64,000 nucleotides of DNA from an uncultured Burkholderiales bacterium. GTDB taxonomy: Bacteria; Pseudomonadota; Gammaproteobacteria; Burkholderiales; Burkholderiaceae_C. The notes under the pieces were generated by a model, which saw nothing but the letters and a program-made list of their open reading frames with translations, ran no database searches and had not been told where the DNA came from. Both the position numbers and the translations under genes were made by a program. Each line of letters begins with the position of its first letter. The stretch's first letter is position 1. The stretch covers positions 1-64,000 of the forward strand of contig CAILYC010000059.1 of the NCBI GenBank assembly GCA_903838355.1, in the 5' to 3' direction. Of this stretch, positions 48,704 to 58,217 are shown piece after piece.

Positions 48704-48952
48704 TTATTCAGACTTGCCAGAAGGCTTGTCCATTGGATTAAAAAGAGGGTGCATTTCTGTTTGGTAGACGTAGGCTTGTTGGGGGATTTGTCCCGCGCGG
48801 TACTCGGACCACACTTCACGCACCAAGGGTTGGTCCCAAAGAAGGGCCCGGCCGAGGCGTTGCTCAGCTTCGAGCGCTGGGTTCTTAACCTTGAGCTCAC
48901 TGAGAAAATTGCTCACCTCAGAGTGGTAATCGGGGCGTCTAAAAAAGGACAT
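48704..48952 (-). CDS. DUF3460 family protein
   Basis: An 82-residue protein of DUF3460, a family largely restricted to Burkholderiales. It starts MSFFRRPDYHSEVSNFLSEL, is helical, charged and soluble, and continues with QRLGRALLWDQ and YVYQTEMHPLF. Its function is unknown. ATG 48952 gives the canonical start; the frame extends upstream to 48991 without conservation. It precedes scpA on the same strand, a fixed neighbourhood that suggests a link with chromosome organisation, unproven. Confidence 0.85.
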   Translation of the reverse strand: MSFFRRPDYHSEVSNFLSELKVKNPALEAEQRLGRALLWDQPLVREVWSEYRAGQIPQQAYVYQTEMHPLFNPMDKPSGKSE

Positions 48953-49152
48953 GGTGATGCGGACCTCGTGAATGAGAGTGGGGCGGATCAAGCCGATGGT
49001 AAGGGATCCAGTCCCAAGCGACCCATTCTAACGCCAACGGCTTTGTTGCGGACCTGGTCAAAACAACCCGTCGGGCTGAACTCCCCCCATGGCCAAAGTC
49101 AGGGGGTTCTAAAGGCAGATGGCGAGGGGCTTGCGCGGCCCATTGGGTCAAC

Positions 49153-50904
49153 TCAGACGAGCCTCGCCAAGGCCGCTTCCAAGGAGGGTGCTAGCTCCAG
49201 TGCGGCGCTTGGCTCATTGACGTATTGGGCCTCAAGTCGGCGCAAAATATCGCGTGGCTGGTGCGAGAGCGAACACACGATGAGTCGAGTGCCCTCGCTC
49301 TTGCAAGTCTGTGACAACGCCATCAGGCTGTCAAGTCCGGTGGAGTCCATGTAGAGCACCCCGGCAAAGTCCAAGACAAGGGTGCCAACTGGCAAATTCT
49401 TTTGCAAGTGTTCGAGCAACGCCACCGCCCCAAAAAACAAGGCTCCCCAAAGCTGCTGACATTCGATGGGCCTGCTGGGCTCACCGGCGTGAAGCGGGGT
49501 CAGGGTTTTAGGGGGTTCCATTCGCCCCATTCGCCCCATGTGCTCCATTTGATTTGGCGGCGCCAACGCCCCCATGATCGCTGACAGCGTTTCATCGGGT
49601 ACGCGTTCGAGCCGAGTGAGCTCTGAGATTCGGTAAATGAAGGTGAGCATGGCCAAGCCAATACCGACTTGCACGGCCGTGCTCAAGTCAATGAAGACCG
49701 TGAGCGTGAACACCGCCAAAAAGGTGATGCGATAGGGTACGCGAAACTGTCCCAAGTGCACAAACGCGCGCCACTCCCCCATGTTCCAGCCCACCATCAT
49801 CAAAATGGCCGACAGGCATGCCACGGGCACTTGTTTGGCCAAACTCCCACCCACCAACACCACCACCATGAGGGTGAGTGAATGCACGACGCCAGCGAGC
49901 GGCGAATGGGCGCCGCTTTTGATGTTGGTGACGGTTCTGGCAATGGTGCCTGTGGCGGGCATCCCCCCCAAAAACGGCACGAGCACATTGGCCAAACCTT
50001 GTGCCATGAGCTCTTGGTTGGCATCGTGGTGATCGTGGGTGACTTGATCTGCCACCCGCGCGCACAAAAGGGATTCGATGGCCCCCAAGACGGCAAAAGT
50101 GAGGGCAAAAGGGAACACGGCTTGCACTTGGGGCCAACTCCACTCGAACCCTTGCCAAGAGGGCAAATGCTCTGGAATGCCGCCAAAGCGCGAGCCAATG
50201 GTGGCCATTTTCCAGTCCAGCGTTTGGGTGAGCGCTGTGCCAACCACCAAGACCACAATGGCACTGGGCAAATTAAAAAGTCCTGACAGACTTGGAAATC
50301 GCCGCGCCAACCGAGGTGCGCTCCAAGCCCACAGCACCCACACGAGCACACAGATCAAGGCCAAGGCAAAAGCTTGGGGGTTCATGCTTGAGGCGTGCTG
50401 CCATAAAGCCTCCACGATGCCTAAAAAATCAGCGGGCATGTGGGTCACTTCAAGTCCCAAAAAGTCTTTGAGTTGGGAGACCATGATGAGCACCGCAATG
50501 CCATTGGTAAAGGCCCCCACCACGGCCACAGGGATGAAGCGAATCAAAAGCCCCAAACGCAATAGGCCAAAGGCCAACAGAAACAAGCCAGACAGGAAGG
50601 TGCTCAAAAGCAGACCCGACAGGCCAACCTTTTGCACCACGGCGTAGACCACCACGATGAAGGCGCCCGCGGGCCCGGCAATTTGAAAGCGGGTGCCGCC
50701 CAGGAGCGACACCACCAAACCCGCCACGATGGCGGTAAAGAGTCCTGCCGCTGGGGTGAGACCCGAGGCAATGGCAAAGGCCATGGACAAAGGCAGCGCC
50801 ACAAAACCCACGCTCACCCCAGCCCCCACATCCTTCACCAAGGCCTCCCAGCCGTATTGCTTAAAAGCCAAGAGGGCGCGAGGCGTGAAGGCGTGAAGTT
50901 GCAT
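49153..50904 (-). CDS. SulP-family anion transporter with STAS domain
   Basis: A 583-residue inner-membrane transporter of the SulP/SLC26 family (sulfate, bicarbonate or other anions). The transport core (~1-430) has many helices and the family block VGFVALPLSMAFAIASGLTPAAGLFT near the start. A STAS domain (~475-583) follows, with VLDFAGVLYMDSTGLDSLM, where anti-sigma antagonist relatives carry the phosphorylated Ser. A Met/Arg/Gly-rich repeat (MEHMGRMGRME) joins the two. It starts 12 bases after the metG stop codon, so the two may be cotranscribed. The substrate is not determinable. Confidence 0.9.
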   Translation of the reverse strand: MQLHAFTPRALLAFKQYGWEALVKDVGAGVSVGFVALPLSMAFAIASGLTPAAGLFTAIVAGLVVSLLGGTRFQIAGPAGAFIVVVYAVVQKVGLSGLLLSTFLSGLFLLAFGLLRLGLLIRFIPVAVVGAFTNGIAVLIMVSQLKDFLGLEVTHMPADFLGIVEALWQHASSMNPQAFALALICVLVWVLWAWSAPRLARRFPSLSGLFNLPSAIVVLVVGTALTQTLDWKMATIGSRFGGIPEHLPSWQGFEWSWPQVQAVFPFALTFAVLGAIESLLCARVADQVTHDHHDANQELMAQGLANVLVPFLGGMPATGTIARTVTNIKSGAHSPLAGVVHSLTLMVVVLVGGSLAKQVPVACLSAILMMVGWNMGEWRAFVHLGQFRVPYRITFLAVFTLTVFIDLSTAVQVGIGLAMLTFIYRISELTRLERVPDETLSAIMGALAPPNQMEHMGRMGRMEPPKTLTPLHAGEPSRPIECQQLWGALFFGAVALLEHLQKNLPVGTLVLDFAGVLYMDSTGLDSLMALSQTCKSEGTRLIVCSLSHQPRDILRRLEAQYVNEPSAALELAPSLEAALARLV

Positions 50905-50916
50905 GGTTGGCCTTGA

Positions 50917-53070
50917 CTAATGAATTCTCATGCCAGGCTTGGCGCCTGGCCATGGGGTGAGCACAAAGACACCGGGGTGGTCCTTTTCATGGGCGTGGCT
51001 GGCCGCCAAGACCATGCCCTCGGAGGTCCCAAATTTCATCTGGCGAGGCGCCAAATTGGCCACCACCACGGTGAGTTGCCCCACCAAGTCGGCCGCTGTG
51101 TAGTGTTTGGCAATGCCACTTAAAACTTGGCGGGTGTTGTCTTCACCCACATCGAGCGTTAAACGCAGCAGCTTGTTCGACCCTTGCACCGCTTCACAGG
51201 CGGTGATGAGGGCTATTCGCAGGTCGATTTTGGAAAATTCATCAATGCCGATTTCTGCCGCAATTGCCTCACCTCCAGGGGCCAAGGGGTCGCTCGCCGC
51301 GGTGGTCTTGGCGATGGGGTCTTGGCGCACGGCGGTGTTGGACGTGTTGGACGTTTTGGCGGCGCCCACGGCAGGCACCAGCGCCGCATCCGACTCAAAG
51401 AGTTTGTCCAGCATGGCGGTGTCGACGCGCTGCATGAGGTGTTTGTAGTTGCCAATTTCTCGACCCGCCCCGAGGGTTGTCGCGGCGTCTTCAAAGCACA
51501 AGGGGGCCACGCCCAGAAAAGTCTCCACCTCGCTCACGAGCTGTGGAAGCACGGGCTTTAAGTAAAGACTCAAGAGCCGAAAGCATTCGATGCACGTGCT
51601 GCAAGTCGACCAGAGTTCTTCGCGCAGCTCGGGTTTTTTGGCGGCCTCCCAGGGTTTGTGCAGATCCACAAAGGCGTTGACCTGATCGGCCAAGAGCATG
51701 ATTTCCCGCATGACTTTGGCGAACTCGCGCTCTTCAAAGCCTTGCGCAATCGAGGCGGCTTGGGCCTGCAGTTTTGCCACCAAGCCCCCACCTTCTTCAG
51801 AGAGGGCGCCCAAGCGGTGGTCAAAGAGTTTGCCGATGAAGCCTGCACTTCGAGAGGCGATGTTGATGTATTTGCCCACCAAGTCGGCGTTGACCCGAGC
51901 GACAAAATCATCGGGGTTGAAGTCCACATCTTCAACGCGGGCGTTGAGCTTGGCGGCCATGTAGTAACGAAGCCACTCGGGGTTCATGCCAATGGAGAGG
52001 TACTTCAAGGGATCGATGCCGGTGCCTCGGCTTTTGCTCATTTTCTCGCCGCTCACGGTGATGAAGCCGTGTACAAAAATGTTGTTGGGGGTTTTGCGAT
52101 GGCTAAAGTGCAGCATCGCGGGCCAAAAGAGCGTGTGAAAGTAAGTGATGTCCTTGCCAATGAAATGGTACTGCTCCACGTCGGGACTGGTCATGAAGTC
52201 CTCAAAGCTTCGGGACTCACCGCGCGCGGCCGGTCCGCCTTTGGCAAAGTAATTCTTGAGTGAGGCCAAATAGCCCACGGGAGCGTCAAGCCACACATAA
52301 AAGTATTTGCCCGGGGCGTTGGGGATCTCGATGCCAAAGTAGGGCGCGTCTCGGCTGATGTCCCAGTCGCTCAAGCCCGTGAGCCCTGCTTCATTGGGGG
52401 TGAACCACTCTTTGACTTTGTTGGCCACTTCGCTTTGCAGTTTGCCATCTTGGGTCCAGGCTTTGAGGTAGTCCACGCACTTGGGGTGAGAGAGCTTGAA
52501 AAAGAAATGCTCTGAGCTTTTTAAGACCGGCGTGGCCCCTGACAAGGTCGATCTTGGGTGCAAGAGATCGGTGGGGCTGTAAACGGCGCCGCAGTTCTCG
52601 CAGGAGTCGCCGTACTGATCGCTTGAGGCGCACTTGGGACACTCGCCTTTGATGAAACGGTCGGGCAAGAACATCTCTTTCTCGGGGTCAAAGTATTGCT
52701 CGATGGTGCGGCGCTCAATGAGACCCGCGGCCTGCAAATCCAAGTAGATTTGTTGAGCGAGTTCGTGGTTTTCTGGACCATCGGTGGAGTGCCAATTGTC
52801 AAACGCAATGTGAAACCCATCGAGATAGGGTTGTCGACCTTTGGCAATGTTGGCCACAAACTGCTGTGGGGTGATGCCGGCCTTTTGCGCGGCAATCATG
52901 ATGGGCGCGCCATGGGCGTCGTCTGCACAGACAAAATACACGCGCTGCCCTTGCATGCGCTGATAACGCACCCAAATATCGGCCTGGATGTACTCCATGA
53001 TGTGGCCGATGTGGAAGTTTCCATTGGCATACGGAAGGGCGGTGGTGACAAAGAGTTGGCGCACGGTCAT
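50917..53070 (-). CDS. metG: Methionyl-tRNA synthetase
   Basis: A 717-residue class I synthetase. The HIGH motif is at residues 20-23 ([16 protein letters not shown]) and KMSKS is near 343 ([10 protein letters not shown]). Between them is the zinc-binding region ([23 protein letters not shown]) with four Cys, as in the E. coli type. The C-terminal ~110 residues are a tRNA-binding OB domain ([15 protein letters not shown], ending [19 protein letters not shown]). It has an Ala/Thr-rich linker (~560-610). It is divergent from apbC, separated by 326 bases. Confidence 0.96.
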   Translation of the reverse strand: MTVRQLFVTTALPYANGNFHIGHIMEYIQADIWVRYQRMQGQRVYFVCADDAHGAPIMIAAQKAGITPQQFVANIAKGRQPYLDGFHIAFDNWHSTDGPENHELAQQIYLDLQAAGLIERRTIEQYFDPEKEMFLPDRFIKGECPKCASSDQYGDSCENCGAVYSPTDLLHPRSTLSGATPVLKSSEHFFFKLSHPKCVDYLKAWTQDGKLQSEVANKVKEWFTPNEAGLTGLSDWDISRDAPYFGIEIPNAPGKYFYVWLDAPVGYLASLKNYFAKGGPAARGESRSFEDFMTSPDVEQYHFIGKDITYFHTLFWPAMLHFSHRKTPNNIFVHGFITVSGEKMSKSRGTGIDPLKYLSIGMNPEWLRYYMAAKLNARVEDVDFNPDDFVARVNADLVGKYINIASRSAGFIGKLFDHRLGALSEEGGGLVAKLQAQAASIAQGFEEREFAKVMREIMLLADQVNAFVDLHKPWEAAKKPELREELWSTCSTCIECFRLLSLYLKPVLPQLVSEVETFLGVAPLCFEDAATTLGAGREIGNYKHLMQRVDTAMLDKLFESDAALVPAVGAAKTSNTSNTAVRQDPIAKTTAASDPLAPGGEAIAAEIGIDEFSKIDLRIALITACEAVQGSNKLLRLTLDVGEDNTRQVLSGIAKHYTAADLVGQLTVVVANLAPRQMKFGTSEGMVLAASHAHEKDHPGVFVLTPWPGAKPGMRIH

Positions 53071-53396
53071 AGAAATTGAAAGCCCTTCAGGGTAAAGAAG
53101 TGGTCGCTAAGCCCGACCCCAAGCGAACGGCTTGGCCGTTCAAGCCGTGTCAGGGGTTGGGGCCCGAATGGGGGTCGTGTTCAAGACCACCGCTCATTTT
53201 AAGGCTGATTGAGGTGCTTAAGGCGTCGTTTGAGGAGTCCCTTGCCAAATAGCACACTGGCTAGCCCGCCGGGGAGTTGGCCGATGGCGTGGGCTCGATT
53301 CGTCCGTGCTCATCAAAGGGGAATCGCTTTTGGATAGACTATGGACCATCTGTAGCGTCAATAAAGCCCCCTTTTGCGGGCATTGGAGTGTATTTC
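53071..53396. other. 326-base divergent region between metG and apbC
   Basis: No gene is supported. It contains an inverted repeat AACGGC-TTG-GCCGTT (53126-53140), without a T tract, and the apbC ribosome-binding site TTGGAG just before 53397. The frame of apbC is open back to 53277, but that part is not conserved. Promoters for both genes should lie here; I see no strong matches. No T-box or S-box riboswitch was recognised. Confidence 0.5.
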
Positions 53397-54488
53397 ATGC
53401 AAGTGACCGAATCCATGGTTTTGGACGCTTTGTCCCATGTCCAAGATCCCTATACGGGCCAAGATTGGGTGACGAGCAAGTCCATCAAAAATGTGGTGAC
53501 CCAAGGCGCTCACGTGAGCCTAGACCTGGTCTTGGGCTATCCCGCCAAAAGCCAATGGGCCGCGTTCAAGAATTTGATCACGCAGTCCCTAAAAGCCCTG
53601 AGCGGTGTGAGCGAGGTCAGTGTGAACGTGAGCACACAGGTGTTGGCCCATTCGGCCACCCGTGGTGTGCAACTCTTGCCCCAGGTCAAAAACATTGTGG
53701 CGGTGGCCTCGGGCAAGGGCGGTGTGGGCAAAAGCACCACCGCGGCCAACTTGGCCTTGGCCTTGGCCAGTGAAGGCGCCACAGTGGGACTGCTCGATGC
53801 GGACATTTATGGGCCTAGCCAACCCATGATGATGGGCGTGAATGCCAGGCCCCAAAGTGAAGATGGTAAAACCATGGCGCCGCTTGAGAATTACGGCGTG
53901 CAGGTGATGTCCATAGGGTTTTTGGTGTCCCCAGACGAGGCGATGATTTGGCGCGGCCCCATGGCCACCCAGGCGCTCGAGCAGCTGCTGCGCCAAACCC
54001 AGTGGCGAGATTTGGATTATTTGATTGTTGACATGCCCCCGGGCACAGGTGACATTCAGCTCACGCTCTCGCAGCGTGTGCCCATGACGGGCGCGGTGAT
54101 TGTGACCACGCCTCAAGACATTGCGCTTCTTGACGCCAAAAAAGGCATCAAGATGTTTGACAAAGTGGGGGTGCCTATTTTGGGCTTGGTGGAGAACATG
54201 GCGGTGCACGTTTGTTCAAACTGCGGCCACTCCGAGCACATTTTTGGTGAGGATGGGGGTCTCAAAATGGCCAAGCAGTTGGAGATCGATTACTTGGGCG
54301 CCTTGCCGCTTGATATCAACATTCGTTTGCAAGCCGACAGTGGCAAGCCGACCGTGGTGGCTGACCCGAGTGGACGCGTCGCACAGATTTACCAAACCAT
54401 GGCGCGCCAAGTGGCCATCAAAATTGCCGCCAAGGCCCGCGACTTCTCCTCGGTCTTTCCGTCGATCAAGATCTCCAAAGAGACTTGA
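53397..54488 (+). CDS. apbC: Iron-sulfur cluster carrier ATPase (Mrp/ApbC)
   Basis: A 363-residue P-loop protein that binds and delivers [4Fe-4S] clusters. The N-terminal MIP18/DUF59 domain (1-85) is followed by the deviant Walker A SGKGGVGKST (residues 105-114), LLDADIYGPSQPMM and DMPPGTGD. The cluster-binding CxxC is near residue 271 (HVCSNCGH). E. coli Mrp has 369 residues. ATG 53397 has TTGGAG eight bases upstream. It is divergent from metG, a widespread Proteobacterial arrangement, and is followed by an intrinsic terminator. Confidence 0.95.
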   Translation: MQVTESMVLDALSHVQDPYTGQDWVTSKSIKNVVTQGAHVSLDLVLGYPAKSQWAAFKNLITQSLKALSGVSEVSVNVSTQVLAHSATRGVQLLPQVKNIVAVASGKGGVGKSTTAANLALALASEGATVGLLDADIYGPSQPMMMGVNARPQSEDGKTMAPLENYGVQVMSIGFLVSPDEAMIWRGPMATQALEQLLRQTQWRDLDYLIVDMPPGTGDIQLTLSQRVPMTGAVIVTTPQDIALLDAKKGIKMFDKVGVPILGLVENMAVHVCSNCGHSEHIFGEDGGLKMAKQLEIDYLGALPLDINIRLQADSGKPTVVADPSGRVAQIYQTMARQVAIKIAAKARDFSSVFPSIKISKET

Positions 54489-54526
54489 GTTGGATCCGAC
54501 GCACCGATGAACACCTTGGTGAGCTC

Positions 54527-54564
54527 CTTGATGAGCACCTTGGTGAACATCAAGTGCCTTTTTT
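54527..54564 (+). terminator. Intrinsic terminator of apbC
   Basis: CTTGATG (54527-54533) pairs with CATCAAG (54548-54554); an inner CAC/GTG stem closes a four-base loop, and TTTTTT (54559-54564) follows. It lies 39 bases after the apbC stop. Confidence 0.75.
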
Positions 54565-54744
54565 AACAGGGTGCGCGGAAATCCTCTGCGTTAAGGGGGA
54601 GGATGAATAGCGCGGACACCGAAGGTGTTTCGGGTTGTCGGCTGTTTGGGTGTTTGCTGTTGTTCGATGTCTTGGCGAATGATCGCTACCTGAGCGCCAC
54701 CACACGAGGCTGCAAAATAAGATGGCGACCCTAGCGCGTTACCT

Positions 54745-55227
54745 CATAGCTTTTAAGCCTACCAATTTCTGATGGAGCCCAATGGAGAACAGCAGCGTGC
54801 AATGCGTCGTATCGCTGGTTCTTGCCGGTACGTCTGGAACAAAGCGCTGGCACTGCAGATTGAAAATCACAAAGCCGGTGAGAAATCCATCCACCATTTT
54901 GCAATGTGCAAATGGCTTCCTGTTTGGGAAAAAGAGCCTGATACTTGGTGGCTCAAGAACACCCCTTCACAGCTATTGCAGGTGGTGCTTAAAGAGCTGG
55001 CACGCGCATACAAAAACTTGCTTGACAAGCGTGCTGACTTTCCTACCTCCAAAAAGAAAACCGGCGCTAGCAGCTTTTGCTTTCCACCAGGATGCGAGCT
55101 CGACGCGGGTAACAGCCGCATCAAGTGAGAGGAAGGCTCTGGCCGGGGTCGTAAGACCACGACGAAACCAGCCTCAGTGAAGCAAGAACCCACTGAAGTG
55201 ACTGCGCATGAGGTTTCTCATGCGTGG
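54745..55227 (+). pseudogene. tnpB: TnpB remnant, N- and C-terminal parts joined, nuclease core lost
   Basis: One frame reads HSF, a TAA at 54754, then AYQFLMEPNGEQQRAMRRIA and CRYVWNKALALQ, the TnpB N-terminal domain, up to a TGA at 55126-55128 following GNSRIK. The same frame then continues as EEGSGRGRKTTTKPASVKQE and PTEVTAHEVSHA, the usual TnpB C-terminus. The middle of the protein (RuvC-like DED residues and zinc finger, roughly 250 residues) is absent. TAA in place of an expected Lys codon (SF-K-AY) and the TGA at the joint show decay. No nuclease activity can remain. The frame from ATG 54772 alone encodes 118 residues. Confidence 0.8.
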
Positions 55228-55270
55228 CACCGTAGGAATCTCGGTCTCTTCAGGGCCTGGAGGATGTCAA
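55110..55270 (+). ncRNA. Omega-RNA-like right end of the tnpB element
   Basis: In IS200/IS605 elements the guide scaffold (omega-RNA) covers the 3' end of tnpB and the right end. Here a perfect 8-bp hairpin, CGCATGAG (55205-55212) with CTCATGCG (55217-55224) around GTTT, is followed by GTAGGAATC (55232-55240) and a second, degenerate hairpin ending in GGAGGATGTCAA. If transcribed, the guide would be the bases from 55271. The 5' limit is a guess, and transcription is unproven. Confidence 0.5.
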
Positions 55271-57141
55271 CTGGGTTCTGGCTCTGACAAGGTTTGCAAC
55301 TCTTGGAACTGCAGTTTGGCCAACTTGGCATAAAGTCCGTTTTGTGCGACCAATGCGTCGTGCTCACCGCTCTCAATCAATTCACCGTTTTCGAGGACCA
55401 AGAGCGGGCTGGCTTTCTTGACGGTGGCCAATCGATGGGCAATGACCAAGGTGGTGCGATCCTCCATGGCGCGTTCGAGAGCGGCTTGCACCATGCGCTC
55501 ACTGTTGGCGTCCAAGGCGCTGGTGGCTTCGTCTAGCAGCAAGAGCGGAGGGTTCTTTAAGATCGCCCGGGCAATGGCAATGCGTTGGCGTTGCCCGCCA
55601 GATATCCTCACCCCACGCTCGCCCAAAAAGGTGCCATACCCGTCTGGCCACTGTTCGATGAACTCGTCGGCAAAGGCGGCCTTGGCCGCGGCCATCACCT
55701 CGGCTTTGCTGGCATTGGGGCGTCCGTACAAAATGTTTTCATAGGCACTGGTGGAAAAAATCACCGGGTCTTGCGGCACCAAGCCGATGCGCTCGCGCAG
55801 GTCTTGCAGGCGCATCGATTTGATGGGCACACCGTCGAGCACGATCTCACCGCTTTGTGGGTCGTAAAAGCGCAGCAACAATGAGAACACGCTGGTTTTG
55901 CCCGCGCCACTTGGACCCACCAAAGCCGCGTTGTGGCCTGAGGGCACGTTAAAGCTCACGTTTTGCAGGGCAGCTTTCTCTGGCCGGGAGGGGTAATAAA
56001 AGCTCACCGCTTTGAGCTCCAGATGGGCGCCGGCACGCCAGTGCTTGAGGATGGCGGGGCTTTGCACTTCGGTCACGGCCGAGCGGGTGTTGAGCAGCTC
56101 AATGAGTCGCTCGGCCGCACCCGCCGCTCGCAGCAAGTCACCGTAGACCTCACCCAGCACCCCAAAGGCTGACGCGAGCAGCAGCACATAGACCAAGGTT
56201 TGGCCCAAAACACCCGCCGTGGTGGTGCCCTCCATCACTGCCAAGGCCCCTTTGTAGAGCCCCCAAAGCAAGGCGCCTGAGGTGGCGGTGATGATAAAAC
56301 CCACCAATAGTGAGCGCGCGCGCACGCGGCGAACGGCGGTTTTGAAAGACTGGGTGCTCGCCTCGGTGTAGCGCTGGGATTCACGCGCTTCGGCCGTGTA
56401 GCTTTGCACGACCGGGATGGCATTGAGAACCTCTTGGGCGATGGCACTCGCGTCGGCCATACGGTCTTGGCTTGCGCGAGAGAGTTTGCGAACCCGTCGG
56501 CCCAACACGACGCTTGGGATCACCACCAGGGTGAGGACGGCAATGACTTGCAGCATCAGCCAGGGGTTGGTCCACACCAGCATGATGAGAGCACCCACCC
56601 CCATCACCAAGTTGCGCAGTCCTATGGACAAAGACGAGCCCACCACGGTTTGGACGAGCGTGGTGTCGCTGCTCAAGCGCGAGAGGACTTCACCGGTTTG
56701 CGTGATTTCAAAAAACGCTGGACTTTGCCTGAGCACGTGTGCATACACGGCTTGGCGCAAATCGGTGGTGATGCGTTCACCCAGCCAACTCACGGCATAA
56801 AACCGCGCCGATGAAAAAAACGCCAAGGCGCAAGATACCCAAAAGAGCTGAAAAAATTGCCAAGCCAAGTTCTCGGCCCCAGCGTGGGCGCTCAAGCCTT
56901 GGTCGATGAGTTGCTTTAAAGCCCAAGGAAACATCAAGGTGGTGGCCGCGGCGAGGATCAAAAAAAGACCGGCCAGTCCCACTTGCAGTGCATAGGGCCG
57001 GATAAAGGGCATGAGCCCCAAGAGTGAGGCGGCGGCAATCTTCTTTGACTCCAGGGGGTGTTGCGGCGGGGCAGTCGCGTGTGCACCATCAGGGTCTGCG
57101 CTGGCTTGGGTTTGGACAGAGGCGGGCGGTGTGTTGGACAT
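55267..57141 (-). CDS. ABC transporter, fused permease and ATPase
   Basis: A 624-residue half-transporter of the MsbA/ABCB type. The membrane domain (~35-335) has six predicted helices, starting PFIRPYALQVGLAGLFLILA. The ATPase domain has Walker A VGPSGAGKTSVFS, signature ISGGQRQRIAIARAI, Walker B LLLLDEATSALD and the His switch VIAHRLAT. The start is ATG 57141. The stop codon (TGA, 55269-55267) and the third base of the last Ser codon lie inside the right end of the IS605-type element, so the present C-terminus (SEPEPS) was set by the insertion. The substrate is unknown; lipid or peptide export is usual for the group. Confidence 0.92.
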   Translation of the reverse strand: MSNTPPASVQTQASADPDGAHATAPPQHPLESKKIAAASLLGLMPFIRPYALQVGLAGLFLILAAATTLMFPWALKQLIDQGLSAHAGAENLAWQFFQLFWVSCALAFFSSARFYAVSWLGERITTDLRQAVYAHVLRQSPAFFEITQTGEVLSRLSSDTTLVQTVVGSSLSIGLRNLVMGVGALIMLVWTNPWLMLQVIAVLTLVVIPSVVLGRRVRKLSRASQDRMADASAIAQEVLNAIPVVQSYTAEARESQRYTEASTQSFKTAVRRVRARSLLVGFIITATSGALLWGLYKGALAVMEGTTTAGVLGQTLVYVLLLASAFGVLGEVYGDLLRAAGAAERLIELLNTRSAVTEVQSPAILKHWRAGAHLELKAVSFYYPSRPEKAALQNVSFNVPSGHNAALVGPSGAGKTSVFSLLLRFYDPQSGEIVLDGVPIKSMRLQDLRERIGLVPQDPVIFSTSAYENILYGRPNASKAEVMAAAKAAFADEFIEQWPDGYGTFLGERGVRISGGQRQRIAIARAILKNPPLLLLDEATSALDANSERMVQAALERAMEDRTTLVIAHRLATVKKASPLLVLENGELIESGEHDALVAQNGLYAKLAKLQFQELQTLSEPEPS

Positions 57142-57283
57142 GGCAAAAACCAATAAAGACGTTTCGCGTCGGGGTGAAGTGAAAGGGATGCAGGCCTGTG
57201 CCCGTCAGCTGAGACAAAAAGCATCACCAAAAGAAGTGGCCCCCAGTCAAACCCCAGTCATGAAATCGTGCCAAAATGTGGCG

Positions 57284-58204
57284 ATGAAATTGAATGTGGA
57301 AACCGTCTCCTCGCCCTTGAAAGATGCGGCAAGCTTGGTGCTGCTCAGAGACCGAGAGCGTGCATCCTCGGATCATACCCTAGAGGTTTTTTTACTGAAA
57401 CGCCACTCCGCCTCCAAGGTCCTGGGCGGGGCTTATGTGTTTCCAGGCGGCAAGCTCGACCCAGAGGACCTGAGTGCCCACGGCCGAGGCCTTTTGGACC
57501 AAGAGCCCCCTGCACTGCACGCTCAACTGGCCGAAGCAAAAACGCCCCAAGACGTGGGTGTGGGGCTTTTTGTGGCGGCGCTTCGAGAAGCCTATGAGGA
57601 GTGCGGGGTGTTGTGGATTAAACGCCAAGAGCGCCTGGGCACCAGCGGGCCAGACTTGTCGGGCGTCAAGGGGCAGTTGCGCGCCTTGACTGGTGCGGGT
57701 TTGGGTTTTTTGGCCAGCTTGGAGAGGCTTGAGTTGCAACTCGACACCCAGGCCTTGGTGCCTTGGTCGCGCTGGATCACGCCGCATCGACCCACCGTGA
57801 GCGCTCAGCGCTTTGATGCGCGGTTTTTTTTGGGTCTCTTGCCCGACGCAGAAGAAGCCGCCCATGACCAGGTCGAGACCACCGAGAGCGTCTGGTTCAC
57901 CCCGAAAGAAGCCTTGGCGGCCTATGTGCGAGGGGAGATTGAATTGGCTGCCCCCCAGCTCATGTGTTTGCTCGAACTGAAGGGCTTTGCCTCGGCCAAA
58001 GCGGCTTGGCAAGAGGCAAAGTGCGTTTTGCCCCACACCATTGCGCCCCACACCTTGGATGAGCATGGACAACGCGGCGTGTGCTTTCCGGGCGACCGAT
58101 CCCATCCTCAGCCTCAAAAACTTCTCAGTGGCCCCACCCGCTTGTGGTTTATCAACGGTCAATTTCAGCCCGAATCGGGTTTAGAGTCACTTTTACAACA
58201 TTGA
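57284..58204 (+). CDS. Nudix hydrolase (MTH2/NUDT19-like)
   Basis: A 306-residue Nudix-superfamily protein. The N-terminal part has LEVFLLKRHSASKVLGGAYVFPGGKLDPED, and the helix of the Nudix box appears after an insertion as FVAALREAYEECGVLW (REAYEECG). Such split boxes with a large insert are typical of the NUDT19/coenzyme-A-diphosphatase-like group. RFFLGLLPDAEEAAHDQVETTESVWFTP follows. Substrates could be CoA derivatives. ATG 57284 is the conserved-looking start; in-frame ATGs upstream (e.g. 57260) are possible. It precedes nnrU by 13 bases and is divergent from the ABC transporter. Confidence 0.75.
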   Translation: MKLNVETVSSPLKDAASLVLLRDRERASSDHTLEVFLLKRHSASKVLGGAYVFPGGKLDPEDLSAHGRGLLDQEPPALHAQLAEAKTPQDVGVGLFVAALREAYEECGVLWIKRQERLGTSGPDLSGVKGQLRALTGAGLGFLASLERLELQLDTQALVPWSRWITPHRPTVSAQRFDARFFLGLLPDAEEAAHDQVETTESVWFTPKEALAAYVRGEIELAAPQLMCLLELKGFASAKAAWQEAKCVLPHTIAPHTLDEHGQRGVCFPGDRSHPQPQKLLSGPTRLWFINGQFQPESGLESLLQH

Positions 58205-58217
58205 GGAGTGCGAAAGC

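Larger units (their letters stand above)
54739..55270 (+). mobile_element. Decayed IS200/IS605-family element (tnpB-only type)
   Basis: The unit includes a tnpB with the middle deleted and a right end reading GGAGGATGTCAA (55259-55270), the standard terminal sequence of this family. A TTAC tetranucleotide at 54739-54742, a common target for these elements, is taken as the tentative left border. No tnpA transposase is present, so it cannot move by itself. Left border uncertain; right border confident. Confidence 0.7.

Noticed and set aside
53126-53140. AACGGC/GCCGTT inverted repeat as a riboswitch or terminator
   Set aside because: Short stem, three-base loop, no T tract and no match to any riboswitch class I know.
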